Source of the DNA: an uncultured Dehalococcoidia bacterium
Lineage (GTDB): Bacteria; Chloroflexota; Dehalococcoidia; Lucifugimonadales; UBA1123
Assembly: GCA_951812505.1 (NCBI GenBank)
Contig: CATOSI010000001.1
Location: 186,001 to 250,000 of the forward strand
Direction: 5' to 3'
DNA: 64,000 bases
The position numbers were made by a program, and so were the translations under genes. Below, in pieces: positions 8,118 through 16,008 of the stretch (position 1 is its first letter; each line of letters opens with the position of its first letter). The notes under the pieces were generated by a model. The model was not told the origin of the DNA, made no database searches, and was given only the letters and a program-made list of their open reading frames with translations.

Positions 8118-8795
8118 ATGTCGCTCACCCAAGAACTGAAAGACAAGCACGCCGATCTCTGGCAGCGGATGGTATTCCACCCATTCATCGTGGAAATGGG
8201 CGACGGGACGCTTTCCCACGAAAGGGCGCGGCGATACTTCCTCCAGGACTACGTCTTCGTCAACGACCTGGTAGCGATGATCGCTCACGGGACGGCGAAG
8301 GCCCCCAGCATAGAGGCGGCGAGCCATCTATACGGCTTCCTGTCGGTCATATTGTCTCCGGAGAGCGCGGACGAGAACGAATTCTTCATGCGGGCCTTTG
8401 ATATACTTGGAGCGACGGAAGAGGATTACTCGTCTGCAACCGCTTCGCCTGTCACGCGCGCCTTCGGCGACTTTCTGGCGAGAACCGGATTGGGCGGTAC
8501 ATTCGAGGAGGTGGTGACCGTCTGCTATGTGACAGAAGGAACGTATCTGGACTGGGGGATGAGGCTTCTGAGCGAGGGCAAGCGTCCGGAGAATCCCATT
8601 TACAGGGAGTGGATTGACCTGCACGGCCCGGACTACCTGGGCGATTTCGTGAGCTGGTGTGAGGGTATTGTGAACAACGCCGACGATGGCGGCGAACGGC
8701 GGGCGCGGATAGAGCGTGTATTCCACACCGCGCTCCGCTACGAGTACCTGTTCTGGGAAGCCGCGTACAACGGTGATAGTTGGCCCGACGACTGA
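8118..8795 (+). CDS. tenA: TenA-family aminopyrimidine aminohydrolase/thiaminase II
   Basis: A 225-residue TenA/THI-4 family enzyme (PF03070) that hydrolyses aminomethylpyrimidine to hydroxymethylpyrimidine (HMP) during salvage of degraded thiamine. Candidate active-site residues line up with those of the family: D44 in LQDY, C136 in VTVCYVTEG, and E209 in RYEYLFWEAAY. A strong purine-rich ribosome binding site (AGGGAGAGAGGG) precedes the ATG. It lies between the ThiY-like importer protein and thiD, the expected order import, deamination, phosphorylation. The tryptophan usually near the cysteine is not at the same place, so it may be a divergent TenA subtype. Confidence 0.88.
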   Translation: MSLTQELKDKHADLWQRMVFHPFIVEMGDGTLSHERARRYFLQDYVFVNDLVAMIAHGTAKAPSIEAASHLYGFLSVILSPESADENEFFMRAFDILGATEEDYSSATASPVTRAFGDFLARTGLGGTFEEVVTVCYVTEGTYLDWGMRLLSEGKRPENPIYREWIDLHGPDYLGDFVSWCEGIVNNADDGGERRARIERVFHTALRYEYLFWEAAYNGDSWPDD

Positions 8796-8804
8796 GGAAA
8801 TACA

Positions 8805-8978
8805 ATGCAAGAGGAATATACAACCAGGGGTGAGCGACGTGAACGCAAGCGACGGCGCAAGAGAAACATGGGCGTCAGCGGGGCCAGCGTGCGCACACTC
8901 CAGGACATCATTCTCAAAAAGAGTCGGAATGAGAAGGCTAAGACGAATGCTGACCGCGGAAGCAGGAGATCGAAATGA
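8805..8978 (+). CDS. small very basic protein in the thi operon, function unknown
   Basis: A 57-residue ORF between tenA and thiD. It begins [19 protein letters not shown] and contains the hydrophobic patch TLQDIIL at about residues 31-37, then another Lys/Arg-rich tail. A TGAGGAAA ribosome binding site is about 4-6 bases upstream of the ATG, and the stop overlaps the thiD start as ATGA. Spacing after tenA is only 9 bases. These features argue for a real, translationally coupled gene. No signal peptide, membrane span or cysteine is present. It resembles no family I can name. It could bind RNA or another acidic partner, but that is only a guess from charge. Confidence 0.6.
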   Translation: MQEEYTTRGERRERKRRRKRNMGVSGASVRTLQDIILKKSRNEKAKTNADRGSRRSK

Positions 8979-9781
8979 CTGAACGTCGCATCGCAAAGGT
9001 GATGACGATAGCGGGTTCCGACTCCGGCGGCGGGGCGGGAATCCAGGCCGACCTGAAGACGTTCGGCGCCATGGGTGTGTACGGCACCTGCGCCATCACC
9101 ACCATTACCGCGCAGAACACTCTCGGAGTGACCGACGTTCTGGAGACGCCCGTCCCTGTTATACAGTCGCAGATAGACGCTATCGTCTCGGACATTGGCG
9201 CCGACGCCGTGAAGACAGGAATGCTCTCCAGTACCGAGATTATAGGGGCCGTCGCCGAGAGACTGGAGTATCACAACCTTAACGTCGCTGTCATTGACCC
9301 GGTAATGGTCGCTTCTACAGGGGCGCCCCTGCTCCGCGAGGATGCGGTTGACGCGATGAGGGATGTCCTCACGCCGCTGGCGACCGTCCTCACGCCCAAC
9401 ACCCGCGAGGCCAGGATCCTTACCGGCATGGATGTAAACACGGTTGACGACGCCAAAGCCGCCGCGAAGATGCTGGTGGAAGAGTTCGGAGCCAGCAACG
9501 TCGTCGTAAAGGGCGGCCACATCGAAGGCCCAGCAACCGACATTCTGTACGACGGCTCAGACTTCACCATGTTCACCGCCGAGCGAATAGATACCACCAA
9601 CACCCATGGCACCGGCTGCACTCTGGGATCGGCCATAGCCGCCGGCCTCGCCAAGGGATTCGATGTGCCGGACGCGATCCAGCAGGCAAAGGACTTCGTC
9701 ACCGCCGCAATGCAAGCGAGCTACGCGGTGGGCCAGGGACACGGGCCGCTGAATCATTTTCACGAGCTCACGCGGGAGTAA
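8975..9781 (+). CDS. thiD: hydroxymethylpyrimidine/phosphomethylpyrimidine kinase
   Basis: A 268-residue ribokinase-fold enzyme that phosphorylates HMP to HMP-P and then HMP-PP, the pyrimidine half of thiamine. The N-terminal substrate motif [19 protein letters not shown] is at 10-28, and the catalytic Cys-containing motif [12 protein letters not shown] is at 209-220 (C215). Length is normal for ThiD. Its ATG overlaps the stop of the small basic gene. It is the last gene of the TPP-controlled operon; thiE, thiM and thiazole genes are not in this window, so coupling to thiazole must happen elsewhere. Confidence 0.96.
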   Translation: MTERRIAKVMTIAGSDSGGGAGIQADLKTFGAMGVYGTCAITTITAQNTLGVTDVLETPVPVIQSQIDAIVSDIGADAVKTGMLSSTEIIGAVAERLEYHNLNVAVIDPVMVASTGAPLLREDAVDAMRDVLTPLATVLTPNTREARILTGMDVNTVDDAKAAAKMLVEEFGASNVVVKGGHIEGPATDILYDGSDFTMFTAERIDTTNTHGTGCTLGSAIAAGLAKGFDVPDAIQQAKDFVTAAMQASYAVGQGHGPLNHFHELTRE

Positions 9782-9786
9782 CCTGG

Positions 9787-9815
9787 TTCCGGGGACAGAC
9801 GCTGCTGGTCTGCCG
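9787..9815. repeat. REP-like imperfect palindrome, GGGACAGAC family, copy 1
   Basis: GGGGACAGAC, a short loop and GTCTGCC form an imperfect inverted repeat just after the thiD stop. A related sequence (GGGGCAGAC, then GTCTGTCCC) occurs at about 59439-59463 after argD. It may also serve as a weak terminator for the thi operon. Confidence 0.4.
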
Positions 9816-9824
9816 AGGCATGAT

Positions 9825-10790
9825 TCAGGAAGGCTGCGGAGAGCGACGCATCGTCTTGAAATAGGCTTCTCCGCCATAAACGAACGCGCCGACGCATACC
9901 AGGACCATGCCGGCGATCAGGCCGCGGCCCGGATCTTCACCCAGGATCAGCCACGCCAGTGCGACACCCGCTACGGGCATCACGAAATAGTAGAACGTGA
10001 TGGTGGAAGGCAGGTATCTCTTCACCAGCCAGGCATTCGCCAGGAATCCGAAGCCCGCAATCACAAGGCCCTGGTATGCCATCGCGAGCCAGAAATCCGA
10101 TTCCAGGGTGTAGGTGGGCCTCTCGAATGCGTAGCTCGCCATGAGAAACAGGACGGTTCCGACGACCTGCTGTCCGAGCATCAGTTTCGACTCCGATACA
10201 TTCTGTGCGAAGTTGGAAATGAGCACGATTCTGAGGCCAAGCAGAATCGCAGCCACCAGACTGAGCACGTCGCCCAGCAGAGTGACGCCCTCAGTTGACT
10301 CTGAAGTATCTCCAAACACGACGGCCAGCACTCCGGCATAAGAAAGTGCGATGGCCAGTACCTGCCAGCGACTCAACCTCTCTGAGGGAATCATTATCTG
10401 GGCGATGGTTGCGGCCCAGATCGGCATTGTCGTGCCGATGGCTGTGGCATGTCCGGCGGTCGTGAGGTCCTGTCCAACGTTCATGAAAACAAGCTGAACT
10501 GAGAACAGAAGGCTAACGATCAGGACAGGTCTGATTTCGGATGACTTGAAACTGAAGGATTCCCTGCGCACGGCCATGTACAGGAGTGTTACCAGACCGC
10601 CGAGCACGAACCGCATCCAGCCTATCTGAAGGGGTGCGCCATACTTGAGAGATGTCTTGATGCTTACAGGGAGTCCACCCCACAAGAGCGCGATGAATAT
10701 CGAAAAAGCACTCCCGAAGAGTCCGGCGGGACGGCGGGAGTCCGATGAAACAGAGCCGCTCTCACCGACAGTAGGTGACTCGCTAACCAC
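9825..10790 (-). CDS. EamA/DMT-family transporter
   Basis: A 321-residue drug/metabolite-transporter family protein with about ten hydrophobic segments arranged as two EamA repeats. The first covers about residues 25-160 and the second 175-310, with LAWLILGEDPGRGLIAGMVLV near the end, the usual EamA signature region. A GTG start at 10790 follows a weak ribosome binding site; about 25 polar residues precede the first membrane span, so the start may be later. It is transcribed towards thiD, convergent with the thi operon. Substrates in this family vary (amino acids, purines, sugars, exporters of metabolites), and none can be assigned here. Confidence 0.85.
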   Translation of the reverse strand: MVSESPTVGESGSVSSDSRRPAGLFGSAFSIFIALLWGGLPVSIKTSLKYGAPLQIGWMRFVLGGLVTLLYMAVRRESFSFKSSEIRPVLIVSLLFSVQLVFMNVGQDLTTAGHATAIGTTMPIWAATIAQIMIPSERLSRWQVLAIALSYAGVLAVVFGDTSESTEGVTLLGDVLSLVAAILLGLRIVLISNFAQNVSESKLMLGQQVVGTVLFLMASYAFERPTYTLESDFWLAMAYQGLVIAGFGFLANAWLVKRYLPSTITFYYFVMPVAGVALAWLILGEDPGRGLIAGMVLVCVGAFVYGGEAYFKTMRRSPQPS

Positions 10791-10860
10791 AGATTTGTCT
10801 CGCGGTTCCTGGGTATGAGCGGTGAAGAGCTTCGGCGTGTGGCAAAAGGGAGTTCTTATT

Positions 10861-10895
10861 GCATGAAAATGGCCTCCGCGCTGCGCTTGGAGGCC
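10861..10895 (-). terminator. intrinsic terminator after the tRNA genes
   Basis: On the minus strand GGCCTCC and GGAGGCC (plus positions 10889-10895 and 10871-10877) form a 7-bp GC stem with an 11-base loop, followed by ATTTTC. It lies 19 bases after the tRNA-Cys CCA end, as expected for the end of the tRNA transcript. Confidence 0.6.
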
Positions 10896-10913
10896 GTTAT
10901 GAATATCGAGATT

Positions 10914-10990
10914 TGGAGGCGACGGGCGGATTCGAACCGCCGAATAGGGGTTTTGCAGACCCCCGCCTTAGACCGCTTGGCTACGTCGCC
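10914..10990 (-). tRNA. tRNA-Cys (GCA)
   Basis: On the minus strand a cloverleaf can be drawn. The acceptor stem GGCGACG pairs with CGTCGCC, the anticodon stem GGGGT/ACCCC holds the loop CTGCAAA (anticodon GCA), and the T arm is GGCGG-TTCGAAT-CCGCC. The 3' CCA appears to be encoded (plus 10914-10916). It is downstream of tRNA-Leu in the same transcript. Confidence 0.95.
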
Positions 10991-11027
10991 TTATACATCG
11001 TCATAAACTTGCTAAGTGGACCGAGTT

Positions 11028-11115
11028 TGGTGCCGAGGGGGAGACTCGAACTCCCACAGCCAAAGCGGCCACAGCGCCCTCAACGCTGCGTGTCTACCAA
11101 TTCCACCACCTCGGC
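11028..11115 (-). tRNA. tRNA-Leu (GAG)
   Basis: Minus-strand class II tRNA. The acceptor stem GCCGAGG pairs with CCTCGGC, the anticodon stem CAGCG/CGCTG holds the loop TTGAGGG (anticodon GAG), a long variable arm follows, and the T loop is TTCGAGT. CCA is encoded at plus 11028-11030. It is the first gene of a two-tRNA transcript with tRNA-Cys. Confidence 0.95.
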
Positions 11116-11157
11116 ATACTCCAAGACACGACACTGCAAATCGAGCCGATGCGAGAT

Positions 11158-11187
11158 ATTATAATAACAATTCCTAAGAATGTGCAA
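11158..11187 (-). promoter_or_regulatory. promoter of the tRNA-Leu/tRNA-Cys transcript
   Basis: On the minus strand a -35 box TTGCAC (plus 11182-11187) and a perfect -10 box TATAAT (plus 11158-11163) are 18 bases apart. The start point would be about 35 bases before tRNA-Leu. The -35 box lies inside the last codons of the ribonuclease gene. Confidence 0.75.
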
Positions 11188-13204
11188 CAGAGAGCGTGAA
11201 TTGAGCTGTCCGCCTCCAGAGATCAACACTGTGAAGACGCAGCTGGATTTCATCCCCGGGAGACGCTGAATTGGGAAGCGCGGCTCGCGTCCTGAAGGGC
11301 CAGTCCGCCAGTTCCACAGTGGCTGCGCGATTCGGGGGATTCTCCAGCACGGTCCCGCTCAGGACGCAGGTGTCGCCGACCTCTTCGACCTTCACCCGAC
11401 GCTCGTCCAGCCACTTCAGGAAGAAGTATTGCCTGCGCTGATTCTCGATTCTGGACATCTGACGAATCTGTGTATCGGCGCGATGCGCCACGGAGGTTAC
11501 AGACTCATTGTCGTATAGCGTTTCGCCCGTTCGGAGATGGTGAGATATTTGTCTCTGAACCATCAGGTCGGGGTAGCGCCGAAGTGGGGAAGTCGCCTGC
11601 GTATATGCCTCGACTCCGAGCCCACCGTGCAGACCGGGCTTTGTTGTCACTACCGCGGGCGTTAGTCGCCGCATCATCAGGTACGAGCGCAAGGGACCCG
11701 GCTGATGCTGCGCCATAATGTCCGAAACATCGGGAATCGCCTGCGTCCTGTATGGCGCGGGCAGATCCGCCTCAGAGCAATACTGCGCCAGCAGTGAGTT
11801 GCAAAGGACCATGTATTCCTGGACGAGACTGCGTGACGGCGCGTTTCGCGGGATCACGGCGACGCTTATGTCTCCTTCCGAGTCCACTTTCACCGAAAGC
11901 TCGTCGCGGTCGAAGTTCAGCGCGCCTCTCGTCTCCCTTCCGATTCGCAGGAGACTGGCCAGTTTGTGCAGCGCGGCGAGTTTGTCATGCAGCGGGTGAT
12001 CGGATTCGGCGATTATCTTGTCCGCCTCGACGTAAGATAGTGCGTAACTGCTCCGGGTAACCGACCTCACCACTCTCCAGTCTGCTATCTCCGCGCTCTC
12101 GCTCAATTCCGCGATCAGGCTGATAGTCGCACGCGCTTCTCTAGGGTTGATGCTGCCCCGGTCGGTAGAAATCTGCGCTGGCAGCATACTGATGGTCTGT
12201 TCGGGCAGATACAGCGACGACATTCGTCTGTCGGCCTCTGCGTCCAGAGCCGCCCCTTGCGGAATCAATGCACCGACATCCGTGATGTGAATGCCGACTC
12301 GGTACTTGGGGGATTCTCCTGATTCTTCAAGTATTTCGACCGAGAGGGCATCGTCCCTGTCTCTTGTTTCGCTGTCGTCAATCGAGAAGACGATCAGGCC
12401 GGTCAGGTCGAGGCGGTCGGGGTCCGAAAGCAGTGGTTCGATGTCAATTGTCTCGGCCTCTGCAAGCACGTCAGCAGGGAAGTTGGGTGTGATGTCCTCG
12501 CGTTCCAGGGCGAGATGCTCATTCTCGCGCATCAGTCCGAGCGACACCAGCGTTTCAAAAGCCGAACGCTGAAGGTCCCGCCCTTTCACGCCCGCCTCAT
12601 TCAGAAAGAGCTTCGCCGGATTGGCGCGAGAATAATCGTCGCCGTACAGTACGAAGCCCCTGATCTGGTCGAGCAACCCTGACTGGTATTCTGTAAGTTC
12701 GCTTGGAAGAGCGCCCGATTTAATTGCGGCTGTCAACGCTTCCGAATCTGACGCTCGCCGCGCCTGCCTCTGCGTGCGCTCCAATGTCTGCGCGACCGTC
12801 TCCCGGTCTCGCGGAATGTAGTGGCTGCCGTCTCTGGCGAATCTGAGTTCCTCACCGAGAAGGTGAAATAGCATTCCCACACACTGTTGTCTCGTGGGTT
12901 CGGTTCCCCAGTACAGTTCCGCTATGTCTGTCAGGGTAAGCGCGTCTCCGTCATCGCACACCACGTCCCAGACTTCTTCCAGATCAATCTCACTGGCGAC
13001 CGCGACCACCTCCTGGCTCAACGCCTCCACGGCGTCAAAAGAGGTTGCGGAAATGCCGGTTTCGTGAATCACCCGCGAAACCGGCAGGCGCGCTTCTCGA
13101 TTACGGCCTATCGCAAGTCGAACCCTGTTGGACTTGAGTTCGATGAAGCGACCGAGTCGCGGCCCTGAGTCGAGCCGAACGACAATGATGTCTCCCTGCT
13201 GCAT
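11174..13204 (-). CDS. RNB-domain 3'-5' exoribonuclease (RNase II/R family)
   Basis: A 676-residue exoribonuclease of the RNase II/R superfamily that degrades RNA processively from the 3' end in the cytoplasm. The RNB metal-binding motif is near residue 280 (SIDDSETRDRDDALS), followed by the VGIHITDVGALIP segment and the later SPLRRYPDLMVQRQ motif. It is shorter than E. coli RNase R (813 residues) and closer to RNase II; a short beta-rich C-terminal segment may be a reduced S1 domain. The N-terminal 60 residues contain a KOW/CSD-like strand pattern. It lies 10 bases after the LLM gene on the same strand, so the two may be cotranscribed. Confidence 0.9.
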   Translation of the reverse strand: MQQGDIIVVRLDSGPRLGRFIELKSNRVRLAIGRNREARLPVSRVIHETGISATSFDAVEALSQEVVAVASEIDLEEVWDVVCDDGDALTLTDIAELYWGTEPTRQQCVGMLFHLLGEELRFARDGSHYIPRDRETVAQTLERTQRQARRASDSEALTAAIKSGALPSELTEYQSGLLDQIRGFVLYGDDYSRANPAKLFLNEAGVKGRDLQRSAFETLVSLGLMRENEHLALEREDITPNFPADVLAEAETIDIEPLLSDPDRLDLTGLIVFSIDDSETRDRDDALSVEILEESGESPKYRVGIHITDVGALIPQGAALDAEADRRMSSLYLPEQTISMLPAQISTDRGSINPREARATISLIAELSESAEIADWRVVRSVTRSSYALSYVEADKIIAESDHPLHDKLAALHKLASLLRIGRETRGALNFDRDELSVKVDSEGDISVAVIPRNAPSRSLVQEYMVLCNSLLAQYCSEADLPAPYRTQAIPDVSDIMAQHQPGPLRSYLMMRRLTPAVVTTKPGLHGGLGVEAYTQATSPLRRYPDLMVQRQISHHLRTGETLYDNESVTSVAHRADTQIRQMSRIENQRRQYFFLKWLDERRVKVEEVGDTCVLSGTVLENPPNRAATVELADWPFRTRAALPNSASPGDEIQLRLHSVDLWRRTAQFTLSVAHS

Positions 13205-13213
13205 TGGCTTTGA

Positions 13214-14296
13214 CTAGCTCGGAGTCGGAAGTCCGGGCACTACTTCCTCGACCAGCAGCTCCATAGAGCGCACCCACTTGTCATACGGCTGCCACTCGTG
13301 TCCCATCGCCAGCAGAACCCCGAATCCGCCGACGTCATCATAGATCTGTCCGAGCTTCTCCGACACCTCATCCGGGCTTCCTACCACGAACACGTTGTCC
13401 ACGAGGTACTCGATGTCAACTCCCGAATCAGGCATTTCGGGATCGGTCTTGAACAACTCGAGCATTCCCATCTTGGGCATCAGCCGTAGGAAATACTGCT
13501 CGAAATCCCTGCGAAGCACTCCGTTGAGCGCGTCCTCGCGCGCCTGCTCGCTCGTCTCTGCGACGTATATCTCCCTTGCGATTCGCCACTCCGCCCTGTC
13601 GGGCGATATGCCGGCCGAGTCCGCGCCCTTCTGTACAGCGTCCCAGTGGGTTTTCAGAATGCGGGACGGGACCAGATTGATACTCATGGGTATCCATCCG
13701 CGTTGTCCCGCTAGAATGAGCGTATCGGAGTTTGGGGATACGCCAGCCACACCGATGGGCGGGTGAGGTTTCTGGTACGGCGTCAGATGAAATCTGAGTC
13801 CGAATTCGTCAACGGGCTCGGGGATTGTGAACTTCCAGAATTCGCTGTCGTAGGATCCCGGCCGTGGATCGTCCCATATGCTGAGTATGGTTTCAATCGC
13901 GTCCCTCGTCATGCGTCGGTGGTCGCCCGCGCTCGGATCGAAGCCGAAAACCTCGAAATCGCCTGGGAATCCGCCCGATCCCACACCCCACTGAAAGCGG
14001 CCCTTCGCCATATGGTCCAATTGTGCGATGCGATGCGCGATCATGAACGGATTGTGATTCGGCATACAGGTGACGCCTGTGCCCAGTTTGATGTTCTGAG
14101 TTCTCGCGAGAGCGTTGGCGATGAACATGTCTGGCGCCGGTATGTTCTCCCAGACTGTGGTGAAGTGTTCGCCTATCCAGGCCTCCGAGTACCCAAGAGA
14201 ATCCAGGACCTCCAACTGGTGAAGGTCGTCTTCCAGGGTCTGAGTGATGTCGGATCCGGGAGGGTGAAGCGGCATTGTGAAGAAACCAACCTGCAT
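13214..14296 (-). CDS. LLM-class flavin-dependent monooxygenase
   Basis: A 360-residue luciferase-like (PF00296) TIM-barrel oxidoreductase that uses reduced flavin and oxygen. Family landmarks are visible: the start MQVGFFTMPLHPP, the YSEAWIGEHFT segment near residue 38, the NIKLGTGVTCMPNHNP strand near 90, and the GRFQWGVGSGGFPGDF loop near 123. No cofactor reductase partner is adjacent. The substrate could be an alkanesulfonate, a nitrilotriacetate-like chelate or another organic compound; sequence alone does not say. A strong promoter lies upstream and includes a 14-base motif shared with the peptide ABC operon promoter. Confidence 0.9.
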   Translation of the reverse strand: MQVGFFTMPLHPPGSDITQTLEDDLHQLEVLDSLGYSEAWIGEHFTTVWENIPAPDMFIANALARTQNIKLGTGVTCMPNHNPFMIAHRIAQLDHMAKGRFQWGVGSGGFPGDFEVFGFDPSAGDHRRMTRDAIETILSIWDDPRPGSYDSEFWKFTIPEPVDEFGLRFHLTPYQKPHPPIGVAGVSPNSDTLILAGQRGWIPMSINLVPSRILKTHWDAVQKGADSAGISPDRAEWRIAREIYVAETSEQAREDALNGVLRRDFEQYFLRLMPKMGMLELFKTDPEMPDSGVDIEYLVDNVFVVGSPDEVSEKLGQIYDDVGGFGVLLAMGHEWQPYDKWVRSMELLVEEVVPGLPTPS

Positions 14297-14339
14297 TCGG
14301 CAATCCTCTCAGTAGTGGTCGTTGAGTGAAGTCAAGGCA

Positions 14340-14368
14340 AGTATATGCGAGCGTTCACCGAGGGACAA
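14340..14368 (-). promoter_or_regulatory. promoter of the LLM/ribonuclease operon with embedded motif
   Basis: On the minus strand TTGTCC (plus 14363-14368) and TATACT (plus 14340-14345) are 17 bases apart. The spacer carries GTGAACGCTCGCAT (plus 14345-14358 in complement), an exact 14-base match to plus 26818-26831 beside the peptide ABC promoter. A repressor at this position would block polymerase. Confidence 0.6.
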
Positions 14369-14565
14369 GACGTTCGCCTTTATCCCGGATGGCAGGTGAT
14401 CGCGTCGCTGCCCAAAAAATTCAGGAAATCGGCATTTCTGCCTCCTCGTCGGAAAATTCACCCCAGAATTGCCCACTGAGTCGAATTTGAGGGTATAATG
14501 TGCTGGTGAAATACTATCGGATATTTCGTAGCTGAAACTGGAAGCTAATTCAGGAGGAAAGCGAC
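14369..14565 (+). promoter_or_regulatory. divergent intergenic region with promoter for the DUF1800 operon
   Basis: About 200 bases without a gene. A perfect TATAAT (14494-14499) lies 67 bases upstream of the DUF1800 start; the best -35 candidate is TTGCCC (14469-14474) at a long 19-base spacing. AGGAGG precedes the start codon. I see no other ORF or RNA here. Confidence 0.5.
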
Positions 14566-15969
14566 ATGAAATCGGACAGGGCGCTTGTGGCGCATCTCAT
14601 GAGACGGGCGGGCTTTGGCGCGACGCCGGCTGAACTCGACGCCCTCACCAGCGACAAGACCTACGAAGAGATAGTTGACGACCTGGTCAACCCCGAAAGA
14701 TTCCCCGAACTGGACCAGTCTTACATAGACAGGTACTACGGCGGCGAGCCGGTGGCCGTGCATGTTGGCAAGTGGATGTACCGCATGGTCAACAGCCAGA
14801 GGCCGCTCGAGGAGAAGATGTCGCTGTTCCTGCACCATATTTTCCCTGTCGCTTGGGGGAAGAGCGAGCACGGTCCGTCTCTGTATAACGAGATAGATAT
14901 GTTCCGACGGGTGGGAATGACCGACATGAAGACCATCCTTCTGGAACTCTCCAAGGATCCGGCGATGATTTTCTGGCTGGACAACAACGAGAACCACAAA
15001 GACGAAATAAACGAGAACTACGGACGTGAACTGCTCGAACTGTTCTCGATGGGTGTCGGCAACTACACGGAAGACGACATCAAGGCCGCCTCCAGGGCAT
15101 TCACGGGCTGGACTTTCCGGCAGCCCCTTTCGCTCTATCCCGTCGGACACCACAACGCCGAATTCGTCTTCGACCCTGACGACCACGACTACGGAGAAAA
15201 GACCTTCCTCGGTAACACGGGGAATTTCGACGGCGAAGACATCATTGAAATAATCGTGAAGCAGCCTGCGACCGCGCGCTTCATCTCGCGCCACCTGTAC
15301 AATTTCTACGTGGAGGACGAGGTACAGGTGCCGTCCTGGAATACTGAGCCACCTAAGGACGAGGCCGCCATTCAGAGACTTTCGGATGTATTCCTGGACT
15401 CGGGCGGACAGATTCGGCCCGTGCTGAAGGAACTCTTCAACTCCGACTTCTTCAAGAACGCCAGAGAGTTCAAGAAGGTCAAGAGCCCGACGGAACTTGT
15501 GGCCGGCGTTCTCAAGCAGACTGGTGAATTCAGCGCCCCGACGCCCGGGATACACCAATTCGCAATCACTACTCTCAACGGCTCCCTGTTCGAGGGCCCA
15601 ATGGCCATCATGGGACAACGCCTGATGAATCCGCCGACCGTGGAAGGTTGGCACACCGGGCACGAGTGGATTGACTCCGGCACGCTCAGTGAGCGAGTGG
15701 GCTTCGTAGAGAGCCAGTTCGAGGACATGTCCAAGCCCGGTGTCAAGGACATGGTGGATCGCGTGGGCAGCCTGGATGACGACCCATCTCGGATAGTTGA
15801 TCGCTGCCTCGATATTCTTGGTGGAATTAATGTTAGCGAGAGTACGTATGCTTCGCTTGTCGCATATGCGGAGGAGCTTAATTCCATTGGCGGCGAGGCC
15901 GACGACTCAGTGGGCGTCCACAACCTTCTTCAAATGACCGCCTCGACCGTTGATTACCAGTTTGCATAG
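14566..15969 (+). CDS. DUF1800 domain protein, first copy
   Basis: A 467-residue DUF1800 (PF08811) protein. It starts with the family's hallmark HLMRRAGFGATPAELD and carries the central blocks KMSLFLHHIF, NYGRELLELFSMGVGNYTEDDI and the C-terminal PPTVEGWHTGHEWI. No signal peptide or Tat motif is seen, unlike many secreted homologues. DUF1800 genes are usually paired with DUF1501, as here (next gene, 27 bases on), but the biochemical role is not established. AGGAGG lies 8 bases before the ATG. Two further DUF1800 genes occur at 32.5-33.9 and 36.8-38.2 kb on the opposite strand. Confidence 0.93.
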   Translation: MKSDRALVAHLMRRAGFGATPAELDALTSDKTYEEIVDDLVNPERFPELDQSYIDRYYGGEPVAVHVGKWMYRMVNSQRPLEEKMSLFLHHIFPVAWGKSEHGPSLYNEIDMFRRVGMTDMKTILLELSKDPAMIFWLDNNENHKDEINENYGRELLELFSMGVGNYTEDDIKAASRAFTGWTFRQPLSLYPVGHHNAEFVFDPDDHDYGEKTFLGNTGNFDGEDIIEIIVKQPATARFISRHLYNFYVEDEVQVPSWNTEPPKDEAAIQRLSDVFLDSGGQIRPVLKELFNSDFFKNAREFKKVKSPTELVAGVLKQTGEFSAPTPGIHQFAITTLNGSLFEGPMAIMGQRLMNPPTVEGWHTGHEWIDSGTLSERVGFVESQFEDMSKPGVKDMVDRVGSLDDDPSRIVDRCLDILGGINVSESTYASLVAYAEELNSIGGEADDSVGVHNLLQMTASTVDYQFA

Positions 15970-16008
15970 CCTATAGCTGAAAGACGCAGAAAGCGCATGG
16001 GGGAGAAT

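Noticed and set aside
8716..8982. An 88-codon frame overlapping the end of tenA
   Set aside because: It overlaps tenA in another frame and has no ribosome binding site; the 57-residue ORF in the correct frame is better supported.
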